From positions 202,804 to 266,803 of the forward strand of contig KB722757.1 in the NCBI GenBank assembly GCA_000349905.1: DNA of 64,000 bases, given 5' to 3'. Shown here in pieces: positions 12,319-25,138 of this stretch. Position numbers and translations under genes: made by a program. The notes below the pieces were generated by a model, which was not told the origin of the DNA, ran no database searches, and saw only the letters and a list, made by a program, of their open reading frames with translations. The DNA is from Volvariella volvacea V23 (Eukaryota; Basidiomycota; Agaricomycetes; Agaricales; Pluteaceae). The number at the start of each line of letters is the position of its first letter. The stretch's first letter is position 1.

Positions 12319-13725
12319 ATGCTGCTAGCTCTCACCGTTACGCTCGTTCTCTCTGGCAGCTATGCTTTACCAATTTCTGCTCCTACCACTTCCGGGGCCA
12401 TAGTTCTCCAAAGCAGAGCGCCAAACGATGGTCCCAGCCGGGAGGTCATCACTATCATTTATAATTGCATTGCAACGATAATCGCTTGCACCTACGCTGC
12501 TATACATCCCAACATCCCACCGAGGAATGCGCCATGGTGGTCTACATTGGGTACTCGACTAAAGATCACACTCTGCGCTCTGATTGCCCCAGAAATCTTG
12601 ATTCTATGGGCGATGAGACAACGTATCATGGCCGGTAGAATTGCTGACCGATATAAAGGTGCGAGATTTCGCAGAGGAGTTGAAATTGGATTGGGAATGA
12701 CAAAATGACGGACGGAACTAGACAAGAAGTGGACGAGGGCACATGGATTCTTCTTACAGATGGGAGGGTTTATGTTGAGGCAGGATAATATCTGCGAGGT
12801 CATCACTTACGACTCTGACAAGCACGAGCTCAAGACTGCCAGTTTTGTCGGCGGAGTTGGAGCACCAAGGATCCCGGAGGAGGATATCAACGACCGCAAT
12901 AAACGAGACTACCTATCAAAAGCACTCGTTATCGCACAAACTACTTGGTTCCTTGTTCAGTGCCTCGCTCGCAGAATCCAAGGTCTAGGTCTTACCGGGC
13001 TTGAGCTAGTAACGCTCGCATACGCAGTGCTAAATTGGCTTACCTACTTTCTGTGGTGGGACAAACCGCACGACGTTGGTCGGCCCATGTACTTTAACGT
13101 CCACGGAGTGTTGGTACCCGGACCAGAGGAAGGGAATGGGGAAGTGGGAGCATCGGTAAAGGCACTCATGGCTAATCCAACTCGGAAACGAGAAGGCTTT
13201 CTGCATACTATCGTAGAGATGGTTTTGATTGGAACATTTGCGGCGATTTTCAAACCGTTCTGGGATATGATCCAACAAGAAAAACCGTCCAAATCGGGGC
13301 AAGACGTTGGTCCATTCTATGCGGCACCTCTTGAGAAAGCCGACCGTATCATTACCATCATCAGTTGCGGGATCCTTGGGATAGTTTTCGGAGTCATACA
13401 CGTCCTCGGCTGGTGGTTCTATTTCCCCACAAATATTGAGCGCAGTCTCTGGCGCTCGGCTTCTATCGCGATTACTGTTGTCCCTGCCTTGGTCGCATTT
13501 GTGGAAATGCTTATTACGATCTTTATGGATAAATCTGCTCGAAGACGATCTGGGTTCAACGTGTTATTCCCGATGGTTGTAATCCCCGTCTTGGTCATTA
13601 GCTCTATCACCTACACCGTTGCGCGTCTCTACCTGATAGTGCAACCCTTCGTTGGCTTACGCAGTCTAGAACCTGCTACCTTCCTTGATATCGAATGGAA
13701 TAAATTCGTACCACACATACAGTAA
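12319..13725 (+). CDS. Multi-pass membrane protein A (Agaricomycete-expanded family, unnamed)
   Basis: There are two exons, 12319-12658 and 12722-13725, joined by a 63-nt intron. The intron is inferred because the straight frame meets TGA at 12706 and because the junction then matches the paralogue at 57373. The product is 447 residues. It has a signal peptide (MLLALTVTLVLSGSYALP), a hydrophobic segment ending in TYAAIHPNIPP, then ALIAPEILILWAMRQRIMAG and the family motif KKWTRAHGFFLQMGGF. A central region, LSKALVIAQTTWFLVQCLAR, precedes ELVTLAYAVLNWLTYFLWW. Four or more C-terminal hydrophobic helices end at residue about 430. I recognise this as a family multiplied in Agaricomycetes that carries no named domain I know. 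Function is unknown; a membrane location is inferred from hydrophobicity. Confidence 0.82.
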
Positions 13726-15099
13726 CGATCTTTCCACCCTTTTGATTAGTACGTTCCTTCTACCCTCAGCTTTCTATTTTGACGAGTTTTATGACATTGA
13801 CGACATAATGATAACGAGAATAACGACGACCACCTTGCCTATACCCCCCTTTCTACACATATAGGAGCGTGACAACTTAACATTATGTACGTGTCCTTGC
13901 TCATCTGCACTGCTACTTGTCAGTGACTATTCTCTTTACGTTGCTTGTTATCGTCTCCGATATCCAACGTTTGGTGAGTCCCAACTGGTGTATGGATAAC
14001 GCCGGACCCACCTGGTCACCCTCGATAATCACCCAGACAGGGACGATAGTGCTGTATACTTTGCATAAGCAGCCGACCGCAATCATTCTCATTGGGAACA
14101 CAATTCAGCCCTCAGTCTCGTGGTTTGGGTACTCGTCCAGCTGATCTCTCCACCACCGCCACGTACTCCACCGTTCCAGAATTCACATTCGATGACAGCA
14201 GTCAACGCCCTAATTGAAAGATTAGGGGTGGCAAAAGCGTTTGACGGCCGCCGGGCCATCGCGCCAGACAGGGTGCTTGGATCCTGTCTATGGGGGTAAT
14301 ACGGTCATGATCCTTCACAAGCACCTCTTGGCGAGTCGGCTGTCACGAACCCTACAGTGGTTATCCAGGAATGTCACTTGTTAGTATGGACTAATAAAGT
14401 ATCATAATATAAGGAGTAATGAGCGGATGGTGAGGACCCGAATTTCCAGAGAGCGCTTTCATTATAGCTGTCGTCAGCTACCCAAATCTACTGATGATAA
14501 TCAATCTCCCAAGGTGAGCCTGCGTTTCCCCATCTCCACATTCAGGCTCAGAAATTACTGCCTTTCAATACGGCAGTGTCCAACCTCACCTCTGACATGG
14601 CTCGTGCAGATGCTTCTGGGACTATCTCTGTCAGCAGCAATGGACTCAACTTCGTGGACCAGCATCTAAACGACACTCGCCATTTCAAGCGACCTCAGAG
14701 AGAGATACACGATCCATCGTGTGATGGCGGTGTCTTTCCTCGAGGATCGCTGTTGCACAAGGCTGTGCCAGTTGATACCTCAAAAGATGGGACGATGTAC
14801 ACCCGGCTTGAATTCGACACCCTGCTGTCTATCGCCCACACTAAGAAGTCTGCTAGACTCGTTTGTTGAGTGAGGGTACATGCTACTCAATATAGTAGCA
14901 CGTCCACACCCCTAATCGCCTTCAATAACTCTCAATAAAGTTGAAGAAGGCTGTCATGAAATGTCCATTCATCGTTCATAATCATGACTTTTCTATATCG
15001 CTCTAACTCAATCTAATCCAACCCACATCACCACGATTCACCACATAGCAGACATCCAGGGTACCCACAAGCACTCTCAAAGCGCTCGCCAGAGGTACA
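13726..15099. other. Intergenic, convergent 3' flanks
   Basis: It lies between membrane protein A (plus) and the MFS transporter (minus). Frames at 13917-14144 and 14427-14869 resemble no family and lack splice-linked extensions. The latter may be a gene relic, but I cannot support it. Confidence 0.4.
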
Positions 15100-17833
15100 T
15101 CAAAACTTCCCAATCAACCGCCTCAACACCAAATGCCTGGCGATGCACATGAGCACAACACCAACCAACACTGCACTCCCTAAAAGAAAAAAGAAAATCA
15201 GAATAAATATGCAAATCGCAGCGACAATGACACACGAACCTGCATAATACCCCACAATCTCGAACCCGCCCGTAGCGGAATTGATAGCTCCCGAAATTGG
15301 CGGTCCAATTAAAGCGCCCATCGCCAATATACTCATAAACATTCCCAATCGTCGCCCTACATCTTCGGTTTTGCCCATTTCCATTAGTGGATTCGAGATA
15401 AGTGAGACGTAGGAGCCAGACGAAAATCTATCGGCGGACAAATCGAGCGCAATACCAAAGAGTGATGGGTGTCAGAACGTTGATTGATAAGAGGGAGGGA
15501 GATAGAAGAGAAGACGCACCCGTAGAGAACTGTGACCACGATCAAAGTCATTTTTGTCCTCGCGAATGGCCATGCGTAGGTCAAGATTCCTGACGCGGCT
15601 GTGAATGGAATCATTACGTTCATTGGACCTAGAAAAAGCAATTGGCGCATTAGCATTCGCGATAAGAATAAATTAAACGTGATGGCATGGGAAGGGGGGA
15701 AGTAGGACACGAGGTGTCAAACGCAAATCGTCTCAGGATCCTGTGAGGAGACGCACATACGCTTCCCTTTCCCCAAAAATGGTAACAAAGTTGATACTCC
15801 AACACCTTAAATCTAATCTCCACAGTAACTGCCCCACGACGAGATAGCCCCACAGGCAGATCTTCCTCACGCCAACTTCAAAAAAACACTTACCTATTAT
15901 ATCACATATTACCCCCGCGGTATATCTCCCAAACAACGAACTCGCGTTGATAATCGAAACCAGGTAAAACGCAAATTCTGGATCGATTCCTAACGACGTC
16001 GCGCTCACATCCGCATACGTCAGGACTGTATATATGCCTAGGAAACCGACAAAGGCTGAGATGGCGTAAACGGTGTATGGCGCGTATTTGAATGCTTTTA
16101 GGTTGAGGAGGCCACCTGGGACGTCTGATGGCGGGAGACGACGTTTGAGGATCTGTGAGGGGAGATGGGTGAGTAAATGGGAAAATAATCGAAAGAGGAG
16201 AGCGACCTACTACATTCGCTACTCCAAGGACAAAGAGTAGTATAAAGCCAGTTATTCGCATTGTCCACGCAAACCTGAAAGAATCCATTAGCACTCGAGA
16301 CGTTCTAGATACTGTACACTAGAAGAGGAAACTCACCCAACCAGGGGTATCAGACTTCGAATAGCAATCGGTAGAACAGTACCTCCTACTGAACTTCCAA
16401 CTGCTACGAGTCCCATCGCGAATCCTCTTCTCTTCTTGAACCAGTGAGCTATAACAGCTCCTGTAGGTGCAAATATTCCTCCACTCGCCACCTGTCAGTG
16501 ATTCGAATTGCATTAGCCCCAATGCATAAGACAATAGAATAAATTACTCACCCCAACGGCGAATCCTTGACAGAGCAGGAACTGCCAATACGTCTCGCAT
16601 TGAGCTACTAGGAATGTAGCGATGACAAGCAAGGCACTACTGGTTAGCAATATTGACCTGAAATAGCCGAGATCGAATAGCCGGCCGACGACGAGGCCTG
16701 GTAGGAATACCAAAGAATACTGCGCATGGATGAGCAACATGTACCGAAGAGTAGGAATGTGCCTTGTTTACCTGAAGGGAACCGATCCAAGCTCTACGAC
16801 GACCCCGAAAATCGCATCAGTCTTCCTTTCAGTATAGTAGATAACGAAAAATACTTACATACTCGACGGCGGTGTATTAACTAAAATATCCGTTTTGTAA
16901 TATGCTTGAAAGACCTGAAAAAACGCAGAAAAAAAGACCCAAACAAAGTCAGCATATTCTCATATGGCCAATTGATCACGACCAGACCCGATATTTGTAA
17001 GGGAGCAAGGAATGGGACTCACACCCCATGAGTTGACGTATCCAAATCTATACAGAGAATTCAGGTCAGCAACGCGTCGGTTTATAAGACTCTAAAACGA
17101 GAAATAGAGGGCCTCCCTCTCCATTATCTTGCGCCAGGTTTTGGGCTGCACTCCGGTTATTAGCCGGTAAATACCAATTACCGACTCCCGGAGCAGCAGA
17201 ACTGCTCCAACGATGGGACGCCTTCATCTCGCCACAGAAACGTACGAGGCGGGTGTGGCGTACATCCAGAGTGATAGAAGGCAACGAAAACCTGGCACAA
17301 ACGGGGTAACAAGTAAAGAGACGTACGTTGCAAATACGTTACATCCTGCCTGCAGACCACAAGAAGTCCAATTAGCATCCATTCTTCGGGCATAAGAAAA
17401 CTGAATGGCTTACCCCAAACACGATCGACCAAGCTCTGAATCCACCGTCAGGGTAATCGTCTACGCCCGTACTGTCCGCCTGTCCCTTTTCCTCACTGTC
17501 CAAATCCCCACTCCCAACGACTTGCATCGTAGTCTTCACGTCATTATCACCCTTTCCAGGTGAACCCTCGTCTTGCAGCTTTGAGTCTTTCTCTCTCTCC
17601 TGGTCGTCAACTTCGATAGTGTCCTTTTCGTCGTGATCTCCCTCACTCGCTCTATTATCTGATAACCCCCTCTCGTGTTTTATAACGTCATTAATATCAT
17701 TCTTGTCATCGAGTCTAGTTGGATGAACGGCCGTAACTTCTCCAGAAGAACTTGAACGCGTTACTGCTGAATCGGGTAATGAAGGAGCAGGGGACGACGA
17801 GGAAGAGGTTTGTTTCTCGTTTATCGAACGCAT
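15100..17833 (-). CDS. MFS transporter, monocarboxylate-porter type
   Basis: The coding sequence starts at 17833 and runs through about nine exons to a stop at 15100-15102. The first about 120 residues are a Ser/Asp/Glu/Lys-rich cytosolic tail. After it come the family start signature YPDGGFRAWSIVFG and, over the next exons, FGYVNSWGVFQAYYKTDIL. These mark the fungal MCT-like branch of the major facilitator superfamily. Further transmembrane exons read LVFLPGLVVGRLFDLGYF, then ASGGIFAPTGAVIAHWFKKR with RRGFAMG (the loop 4-5 region), GILTYAWPFARTK, and finally MGALIGPPISGAI. The protein ends in a basic tail, LVLRRLIGKF. About twelve helices are expected, with transport across the plasma or organelle membrane. 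The substrate cannot be told from sequence; relatives include riboflavin, monocarboxylate and orphan carriers. Intron borders are approximate. Confidence 0.85.
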
Positions 17834-20338
17834 GGGGGGTTGGGTAATACGTGCAATGGCTTTGGTGGTGCAAGAAGTCGTCGGTCGTTTACAGACCCTC
17901 TCGGGTTTTCCTATTCAAGACGAGGTGAAGGTGTTGGAACCGTGTCCGTTGGAGTGCTACTTCCTCTTTTGAAAGAGGATATATAGGAGTTTAAGACGCG
18001 AAGAGGGAAGGACGGGCGGGGAGAGAATGAAGAGTGGAGATGAGGGAGCCGGGTGTAGGAGTAGAAGGGTGTTGGGTGGATGGTGAATGTGTCTGCAATG
18101 GGTAAGGTCAAGCATGTCATCAGAAAAATAGCATGTGTGCGCGGGTAAGAAAGAAGTGCATACCTTGCCCTTGTGGTGTGCTGAGTAGCTCCAAATCGCG
18201 TTTTAGAACGATGGAACTAGGATTAGAACAAGAGAACACCTGGAACGTGGACGTGAAGACGTGAGGGACGTGGTGGTAGATGTCCTGGTGTCAATCAAGT
18301 GCGGTTTTTCGGGCCTAAATTATTATACTGTATCGAATGCTTTTGGTATTATAAATCATATTGTCGATGTTGCAGGGGAAGGGGGGAAGGGGGGCTTGTG
18401 GCGGGGCTGAAGGTGTTGAAAAGGGTTGTCTGATGCACAAAGGGGGGCAAGGTCCGTCACGAGGACTGGGATATTAGATTACGGGTGGGAAGGAAAAACT
18501 GAGATGGAAGAAAGATGAAGACTGAAAGGAAGGCAGGAAGAAGCCTGGGAGAATTGCCGGCCGGCGAACTTGGTGTGGACAGGAAATGGGTGGATGAACG
18601 GGATGTGTCATTTCAGCGCACATAGCAATCTTGCGAGCATCGGACAGCGGAGACAGAAGATTCCCAAACTCGTTTCGCGGGGGGAGTTTGGAGTGAATTT
18701 GGTGGATGTGCAAGCGTAGTTCGATGGAAGTGTGCCAGAGTTATGTTTTGCAACGCGCACCTGTCAAAAGGTGGAGGCTGTATTACAGGCTTTCACATAT
18801 CGATGTGGGCTATAGGCGTGGTATATCCGAGGATCTAAGTGGATCAAAAGCGAGATTGATGGATGAATGCATTACATTCTGAGGCCGACGGGAACCTGGT
18901 CGTATGATGCAGGCTCGCAGCAGCGCCGTGCCGGGGCGTGCCCAGCGTACCTAACGTGGCTCTTGAGCCCAAAGGATGATGCCTAAAGATCCCGGGCGAC
19001 GCAGAGATCGAAACATGTGAATCCGCAGCAGGCGTTTCATCGTTCACCTCTCAATCTGCAGGCGCTATACACGCTCACCTCAATCATCTAGTTCGGATCC
19101 ACTAGCACTTGTTCTCTTGAAGCTTCTAACTGCCCTCGTTGGAGCAGTTCAGCCACTCGGCGTGCAGGCTGCCAGATAACGGCTACTGCGGTCCAAAGCC
19201 CCGGCCGATGAACCCACCTCTAAAACGGGCAGAGAAATTACCTGTCCGAGCCGCGGTTGCCTTCGGGTTGGAGGCGGAAAAGGGTTTTGAAGGTTTCGGG
19301 CTTTGAAATTCGAACTTTGTTTTCGATCTTGCGATACATGTCCACTGTAATTGCGGAAGAAGTCTTTATCCGCTTCTGCCTCTTGTTATGCAACTTGTAG
19401 GTCATTTTCTGTGTGGTGTTCTAATAGCATTAGAGTCCATTACATATGCGAGAGAACTACTGGAAGCGAAATGTTGGAAGCTCGCACTGCTCTGCTGGCG
19501 GTTGTGTGTCAAACTTTCAAGCTATTGAGTTAGGCTCGAATATGAATGGGGTGCAGATCATCAGTGCGCTGCGTTGCCTAGGACTGGGCTGAGGGCAACA
19601 TTGCTAGCAGTGCTGCTGTTCTCATCGTCTGACTCGGCACCCGGTGCAATCCTCAGAACTACCTGCATCGATCTATGGATTTAGACTTGGGAAATATACG
19701 AACCTTCGACTGTCAAACGACCTCTCGGGTTCGGCTCAGCAGTACAACACCCTCGCTCAAACACACTCACGGCGAACTTGTACTCGTTTCCAGGGTGTCA
19801 AGATAATTATAGGCATACCTTATTAGCTATCGCATGACACTTTCAGGGACATATGAGAGGTGCTGAACACGGGGTTCCACCCACAAGAATTAATGCATTA
19901 CGACCATGGACTTGGATCAGAATAAAATGTACCAGTTCAGGTCGAGATTGCAGTACAAGGGTTAATGACCACGCGGTGGTTGCAAGCAACAGGTAAGAGG
20001 ACACAGAGCAACGGCAAAGGGAAATTAACAATATAAATGTACGAAAGTGCCCTATGCCAGCTTCAAGCGTCGAATCTTGGCCATGCTGCCTACACCGATC
20101 TACATGGAGTGGGTTGCCATTAATCGCGACGAACTCAGCATCACTTTATCTGTGCAGGTTGTTTATCCCTATTTGATCACATGCCTGTCCGCATCAGGAA
20201 ATACAGTCTCTCCACAGAAAAATTCTTTGACCGACGAGCCACAGCGTTCGGCAAAAGGCTCACAAAAAGCTCGTTCACACACAACCACCTTGCGCACAGA
20301 AAAGATACAGTTTCCTTTTGCTCTGACGATCTGAAAAA
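17834..20338. other. Divergent promoter region between MFS gene and fibrillarin
   Basis: This 2.5 kb separates two divergently transcribed genes. It contains only short frames. A G-rich run lies at about 18370-18400 (repeated gggg/agggg). I see no gene, RNA or mobile element. The part just before 20339 is the fibrillarin promoter and leader. Confidence 0.5.
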
Positions 20339-21633
20339 ATGGCATTTGGTGAGGACTTGATTGTTACGTTTTGGAGATAACGAAAAGCTGATGTGAGACC
20401 CTTTTTTGTGCGATGGGAATGGCAGGTGCACCAGGTGGTCGTGGAGGATTTGGTGGACGAGGTGGAGGCGGTGATAGGGGACGTGGTGGAGGGAGAGGTG
20501 GACGAGGCGGTGGACGCGGTGGTGGACGCGGTAAGTTCCCAAGCTATTCCTATGCACCCCGCAATCTTATCTCACACTCTTATCTCCCATTTGCAGGTGG
20601 CGCTGCCCGAGGGGGTCCTCCAGGACGAGGAGGTGCCCGTGGACGCGGAGCAGCAGGTGGTAAACGCGGAGGCGGCCGGGGCGGAGGACGAGGAGGAGCC
20701 AAAGGCGGTTCGAACGTCATAATCGAGCCGCACCGACATCCTGGAATTTTCATCGCAAAAGCCAAAGACCACATGCTGGTCACTAAAAATCTGGTACCTG
20801 GTGAAAGCGTCTATGGAGAGAAGAGGATTAGCGTTGATGGGGGTGTTGATGGGACGAAGATTGAGTATAGGGTTTGGAATCCGTTCCGTAGCAAGCTGGC
20901 TGCGGGCGTTCTGGGAGGGTTGGATGATATTTTCATTAGGCCTAGTGCGAAGGTTTTGTACCTTGGTGCTGCCAGTGGAACTAGTGTCAGCCATGTTGCT
21001 GATATCGTTGGTCCCGTGAGTGGCTTTTCTTTTCCCGCTTCTAGTTCTACAGCCTAGGGGATCTAAAGTAATCAAATACGCTTACGCTTTCATTAATCAT
21101 TCACAGGATGGACTCGTATATGCCGTCGAATTTTCTCCGCGTTCAGGCCGTGACCTCATAAACATGGCAAAGAAACGCACCAATGTTATTCGTACGTGTT
21201 GCAGACTCTAGACCCAAACTTTTTGCTAACCTCCGTCCGGTTCAGCTATCGTTGAGGATGCCCGTCTCCCCTCAAGATACCGCATGCTTCTCTCCACGGT
21301 CGACGTTATTTTCGCCGATGTTGCTCAGCCTGACCAAGCACGTATTGTGATTCACAACGCGGAAAGCTTCCTCAAAGACGGCGGCCATGTCGTTATCTCC
21401 ATCAAAGCAAGTTGTATTGACTCAACAATGCCCCCGGAGACAATATTTGCTTCCGAGGTTCAAAAGTTGGCTCAGAGTTCGTTCAAGCCACTAGAACAGG
21501 TTACACTAGAGCCTTATGAGAGAGATCACGCAATGGTGACCGGTATGTGTCAATAGCTTCGCTGCAATCGAGGTTCTGACCGAGTTCTTCCTTGAATATA
21601 GCGAGATATCAACGACATGGTAAAGCAACATGA
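20339..21633 (+). CDS. NOP1: Fibrillarin, box C/D snoRNP 2'-O-methyltransferase
   Basis: Six exons (20339-20348, 20426-20530, 20597-21015, 21107-21191, 21246-21542, 21602-21633) give 315 residues, the usual fibrillarin length. The start is a 10-nt exon encoding MAF plus the first base of Gly; a Met at 20413 lies in the intron and is not the start. Residues 4-95 are a Gly/Arg-rich GAR domain (RGG repeats). The methyltransferase domain follows: [16 protein letters not shown], then [16 protein letters not shown] (SAM-binding motif I), [52 protein letters not shown] and [13 protein letters not shown] 32-nt last exon supplies the basic tail RYQRHGKAT. The enzyme acts in the nucleolus, methylating rRNA guided by box C/D RNAs with Nop56/Nop58/Snu13. 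Confidence 0.96.
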
Positions 21634-22022
21634 GTGGTGTGAATGTACTCCTACTGGGCGTCAGTGTTGTGTTGCTAGGCTCTTAATTCATGTCATGCTT
21701 TATCTCGAGTTGTATACCTATGTCATACATTCACAAAATATTCATCTTTCTCATCGTTGTCGCATAGTCGAAGGACTTGAAGTGGATGCGGGAGAATGTT
21801 GGAATTGACGTGGCAAAGTGATCATGTGGCGAGCGGTGCAATTACGGTCTGTTGGAGACAACACAGGGCTCGCAACTTTCATCTCTTGCAGCAACGTCCA
21901 GCTCGACAAACAACTCTTCCTCCTCCCGCTCTCGTCCTCAAAGGCCTCTGCGCCTGCTCGTCCTCTTTCCTCCCACAATCCTCGCTTGGCTCAAGTAAAT
22001 AACAAAAAACATCACTCCATAG
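21634..22022. other. Spacer, NOP1 3' end to PMT leader
   Basis: It holds 390 nt between two plus-strand genes: the fibrillarin 3' UTR and the promoter of the mannosyltransferase. No further feature is seen. Confidence 0.5.
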
Positions 22023-25000
22023 ATGAAACCAGGCGCAGTCGCGGTCGACTTTGGTCCTGCTCCTGATTCCGACTCCCATTCCCATTCGACCTCACGTAAT
22101 TCATCCGATTTCGAGGAAGTCAACTATCCTCCCAGCCACCACAGCTATCACGCCAACAACACCAGCGACTCTCATTGGTCTTCCACCTCTGCTTCAAACA
22201 TTCACCATCAATCTGTTGCCGCTGCTGCTGCGGAGCTGCCGCTACATTACATGACGGAGGACACCGCTAGAAGACGTGTCACGAATCGACCGCCGCCGTC
22301 TGGTCAGGGCGGGGGTGGGCCTGGTGGGCCGCCTTCGTATGAATTATCAGAGAAACACGAGCTTGGGGACTATGATGATCAAGGGAAGGATGTGTACTCG
22401 AAGGCTAGATCAACGAAAACTTTCATTCAGAGTGGGAGGGTTCGTCAGCCGCCTCCACCGCCTCCAGCTTCAGTCGTGAGTCCTGCTTTTCTTTGCCTAC
22501 CATCCCTCCTGTCGTTTTCCTCGCGCTCTGGGTGGCACCGCCCTCCTTCGTCTCTGTTGTCATGACATATCACTGATGCTCTGCCATTAATTTCACCAAA
22601 AAAACAGAAAGAGTTCTTCCTCCAAAACCTCGAACACATCCCTCCAGTGATCTACACCCTCCTCGCATGCTGGACCCGCTTCCACCGCATCGGCTCCTCC
22701 AACGTCGTCGTCTGGGACGAAGCGCACTTTGGCAAATTCGGCTCGCACTACCTCAAGCGCGAGTTCTACTTTGACGTCCACCCCCCGCTGGGGAAGATGA
22801 TCGTCGGCCTCGTCGGCCTGCTGGCAGGCTATGACGGCTCGTTTGATTTCAAGAGCGGGTCGGCATACCCGGAGAAGGTGCCATATGTCGCGATGAGGGT
22901 CATGTTGGCGTGCTTTGGAGTGGGCATGGTCCCGCTTGGGTGGTATACGGCGGTTGAGCTGGGGATGAGCCAGTGGGCTTCGCATTTGGTCGCTTTGATG
23001 GTGCTATTGGGTAAGTTGGTCTTTTTTGTTGAGATGCGTATTCGGGGTGCTGATAGGGTGTGTGTAGATGTCGGTTGGCTTGTTATCTCGAGATTCATTT
23101 TGCTGGATTCTATGCTGTTGTTCTTCACGTTCCTTACCGTTTTTTGTCTGTCTAAATTCCATAACCAGCAATACCAGTAAGTGTAGGAGGTGAAATTCCG
23201 GTTGTGATTGTTATTCAACGCATTGCACAGATCATTCACCTTTGAGTGGTGGACATGGCTGGTTGCTACTGGCATTTCCATTGGTTGCGTGACCAGGTAA
23301 GCGCTTTCCGTATGCCTTTTACCCTCATCTAACGCGTCATATAGTGTCAAAATGGTTGGTTTGTTCGTTACGGCACTCGTCGGATTGTATACCATCGAGG
23401 ACCTATGGGAGAAGTTTGGAGATACCCGGATGCCTTGGGTTGGTTCATTCTAGCTTTTTACATGCTTTGTCACTGACATATCCTCCAGCGAGATCAAGCT
23501 CGGCATTGGGCAGCTCGCGTCGTCTGTCTTATCATTATACCAATTTTGGTATTCATGGCTTCGTTCAAGATTCACTTTTTGGTCTTGAACCACTCTGGCC
23601 CTGGTGACGCTCAAATGGGCTCCTTATTCCAAGCGAATCTTGTCGGAAACGATTTTGCTTCTAATCCACTGGGTGCGTCTCGTGTTCATCCTTGTCCGAC
23701 TCCGAAATTTTAACATACTGTCCTACAGAAATTGCCTTCGGTTCCAAACTCACACTCAAGAACATGGGCTGGGGTGGTGGTCTCTTACACTCCCACGTTC
23801 AGACCTACCCAGTCGGTTCAAACCAACAGCAAGTAACCTGCTACCACTACAAAGATAATAACAACGACTGGGTCATTCTCCCCCGCTGGGATGAACCCGC
23901 ATACGATCTCAACGCTCCGCTCCGCTACCTCAAACACGGCGACATCATCCGTCTCCAACACGCCCAGACCACCAGGAACCTCCACTCGCACACCGTGCAC
24001 GCGCCCATAACCAAGCTCAACTACGAAGTCTCCGGATACGGCAACGCCACCATTGGTGACGTGCATGATTACTGGAGAGTCGAGGTCGTGGATGATATCA
24101 AGAGGGGGAAGAGAGAGAAGTTTGAGAGGATCCATTCGTTGACTACGAGGCTGAGGTTTAGACACGAGGTGCTTGGATGCTATTTGAGAGCTGCGAATGC
24201 GATTTTGCCGCAGTGGGGATTCAAGCAGGTGGAGGTTAGCTGTGACAAGGAAAATAACCCGGGCGATACGCATACGTATTGGAACGTGGAGAGCCATTGG
24301 AATGATAGGCGTAAGCGGGTTTCTGGTTAAATTTGCTCTTTTACTGATTTCTGGTTTTAGTTCCACCTGGTCAAGCGCGCTTCTACAAGTCTCCCTTCCT
24401 CCGCGATTTCTGGCACCTCAATGTGGCGATGATGACATCCAACAACGCTCTTATTCCCGATCCAGATAAGGAGGATATTCTCGCTTCCAAGCCCTTTGAC
24501 TGGCCATTCCTCCACCTTGGTCTGAGAATGTGCGGCTGGGGTGATACTCAGACAAAGTACTACCTCTTGGGCACACCGATCATTTGGTGGGGCGGAACGA
24601 TTAGCTTGATGCTAGTTGTTGTGATTACGGGGGTTTATGTGTTGAGGCAGCAGAGGAAGTATGTGGATATGGATCAGAGGGAGTGGGAGCATTATTTGTA
24701 TGTCAGCAAGATTGCGTTCTTTGGTTGGGTTCTGCATTACTGTACGTGCTTCTCCCGTTTATACCGTCCAAGTCGTGTGGGAGTTGATTTTGGATTGATT
24801 ACAGTGCCGTTCCTGATTATGGGTCGAGTGACATACATCCACCACTACCTCCCAACGTTGTACTTCTCGGTCCTAATGCTGGCTCATTTACTTGATCACT
24901 TCATATTCTCGTCTCGTCGCTTGACAGATAAAATGAAGTGGATCGCGTTTGGGATTTTAGCGGGATCGATCGTGTTGACGTTCTGGTGGTTCAAGGGATT

Positions 25001-25138
25001 AGCGTTTGGGATTAATGGTCCGATTCATGAACATAAGGGGTTGCAGTGGAGAAAGGTATGCTGATTGCGCTTTTTTTTAAAAGGTGGAGTTGGTATTGAC
25101 TCGAAGTTTCGCAGACCTGGAACATTTACAACGCGTAA
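22023..25138 (+). CDS. PMT2: Dolichyl-phosphate-mannose--protein O-mannosyltransferase, PMT2 type
   Basis: Ten exons (22023-22475, 22608-23010, 23068-23176, 23231-23296, 23345-23438, 23489-23672, 23729-24310, 24361-24741, 24805-25055, 25115-25138) give about 848 residues. The enzyme transfers mannose from dolichyl-P-mannose to Ser/Thr in the ER lumen. A Ser/His/Pro-rich cytosolic tail of about 150 residues precedes the first helix. The catalytic Asp-Glu lies in VVVWDEAHFGKFGSHYLKRE, followed by FDVHPPLGKM. A GWLVISRFILLDS segment follows. The lumenal MIR domain is in exon 7 (GGGLLHSHVQTYP, LRYLKHGDIIRLQH, TRNLHSHTVHAPI). The C-terminal membrane block contains RVTYIHHYLPTLYFS. An 8-codon last exon ends WNIYNA. 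Its sequence resembles PMT2 (the PMT1-PMT2 heterodimer partner) more than PMT1 or PMT4. Confidence 0.93.

Noticed and set aside
20413..21057. Fibrillarin starting at 20413 and running through to 21057
   Set aside because: This frame begins inside intron 1 and reads through introns 2 and 3; the ATG at 20339 gives the usual MAFG start and the later exons complete the methyltransferase.
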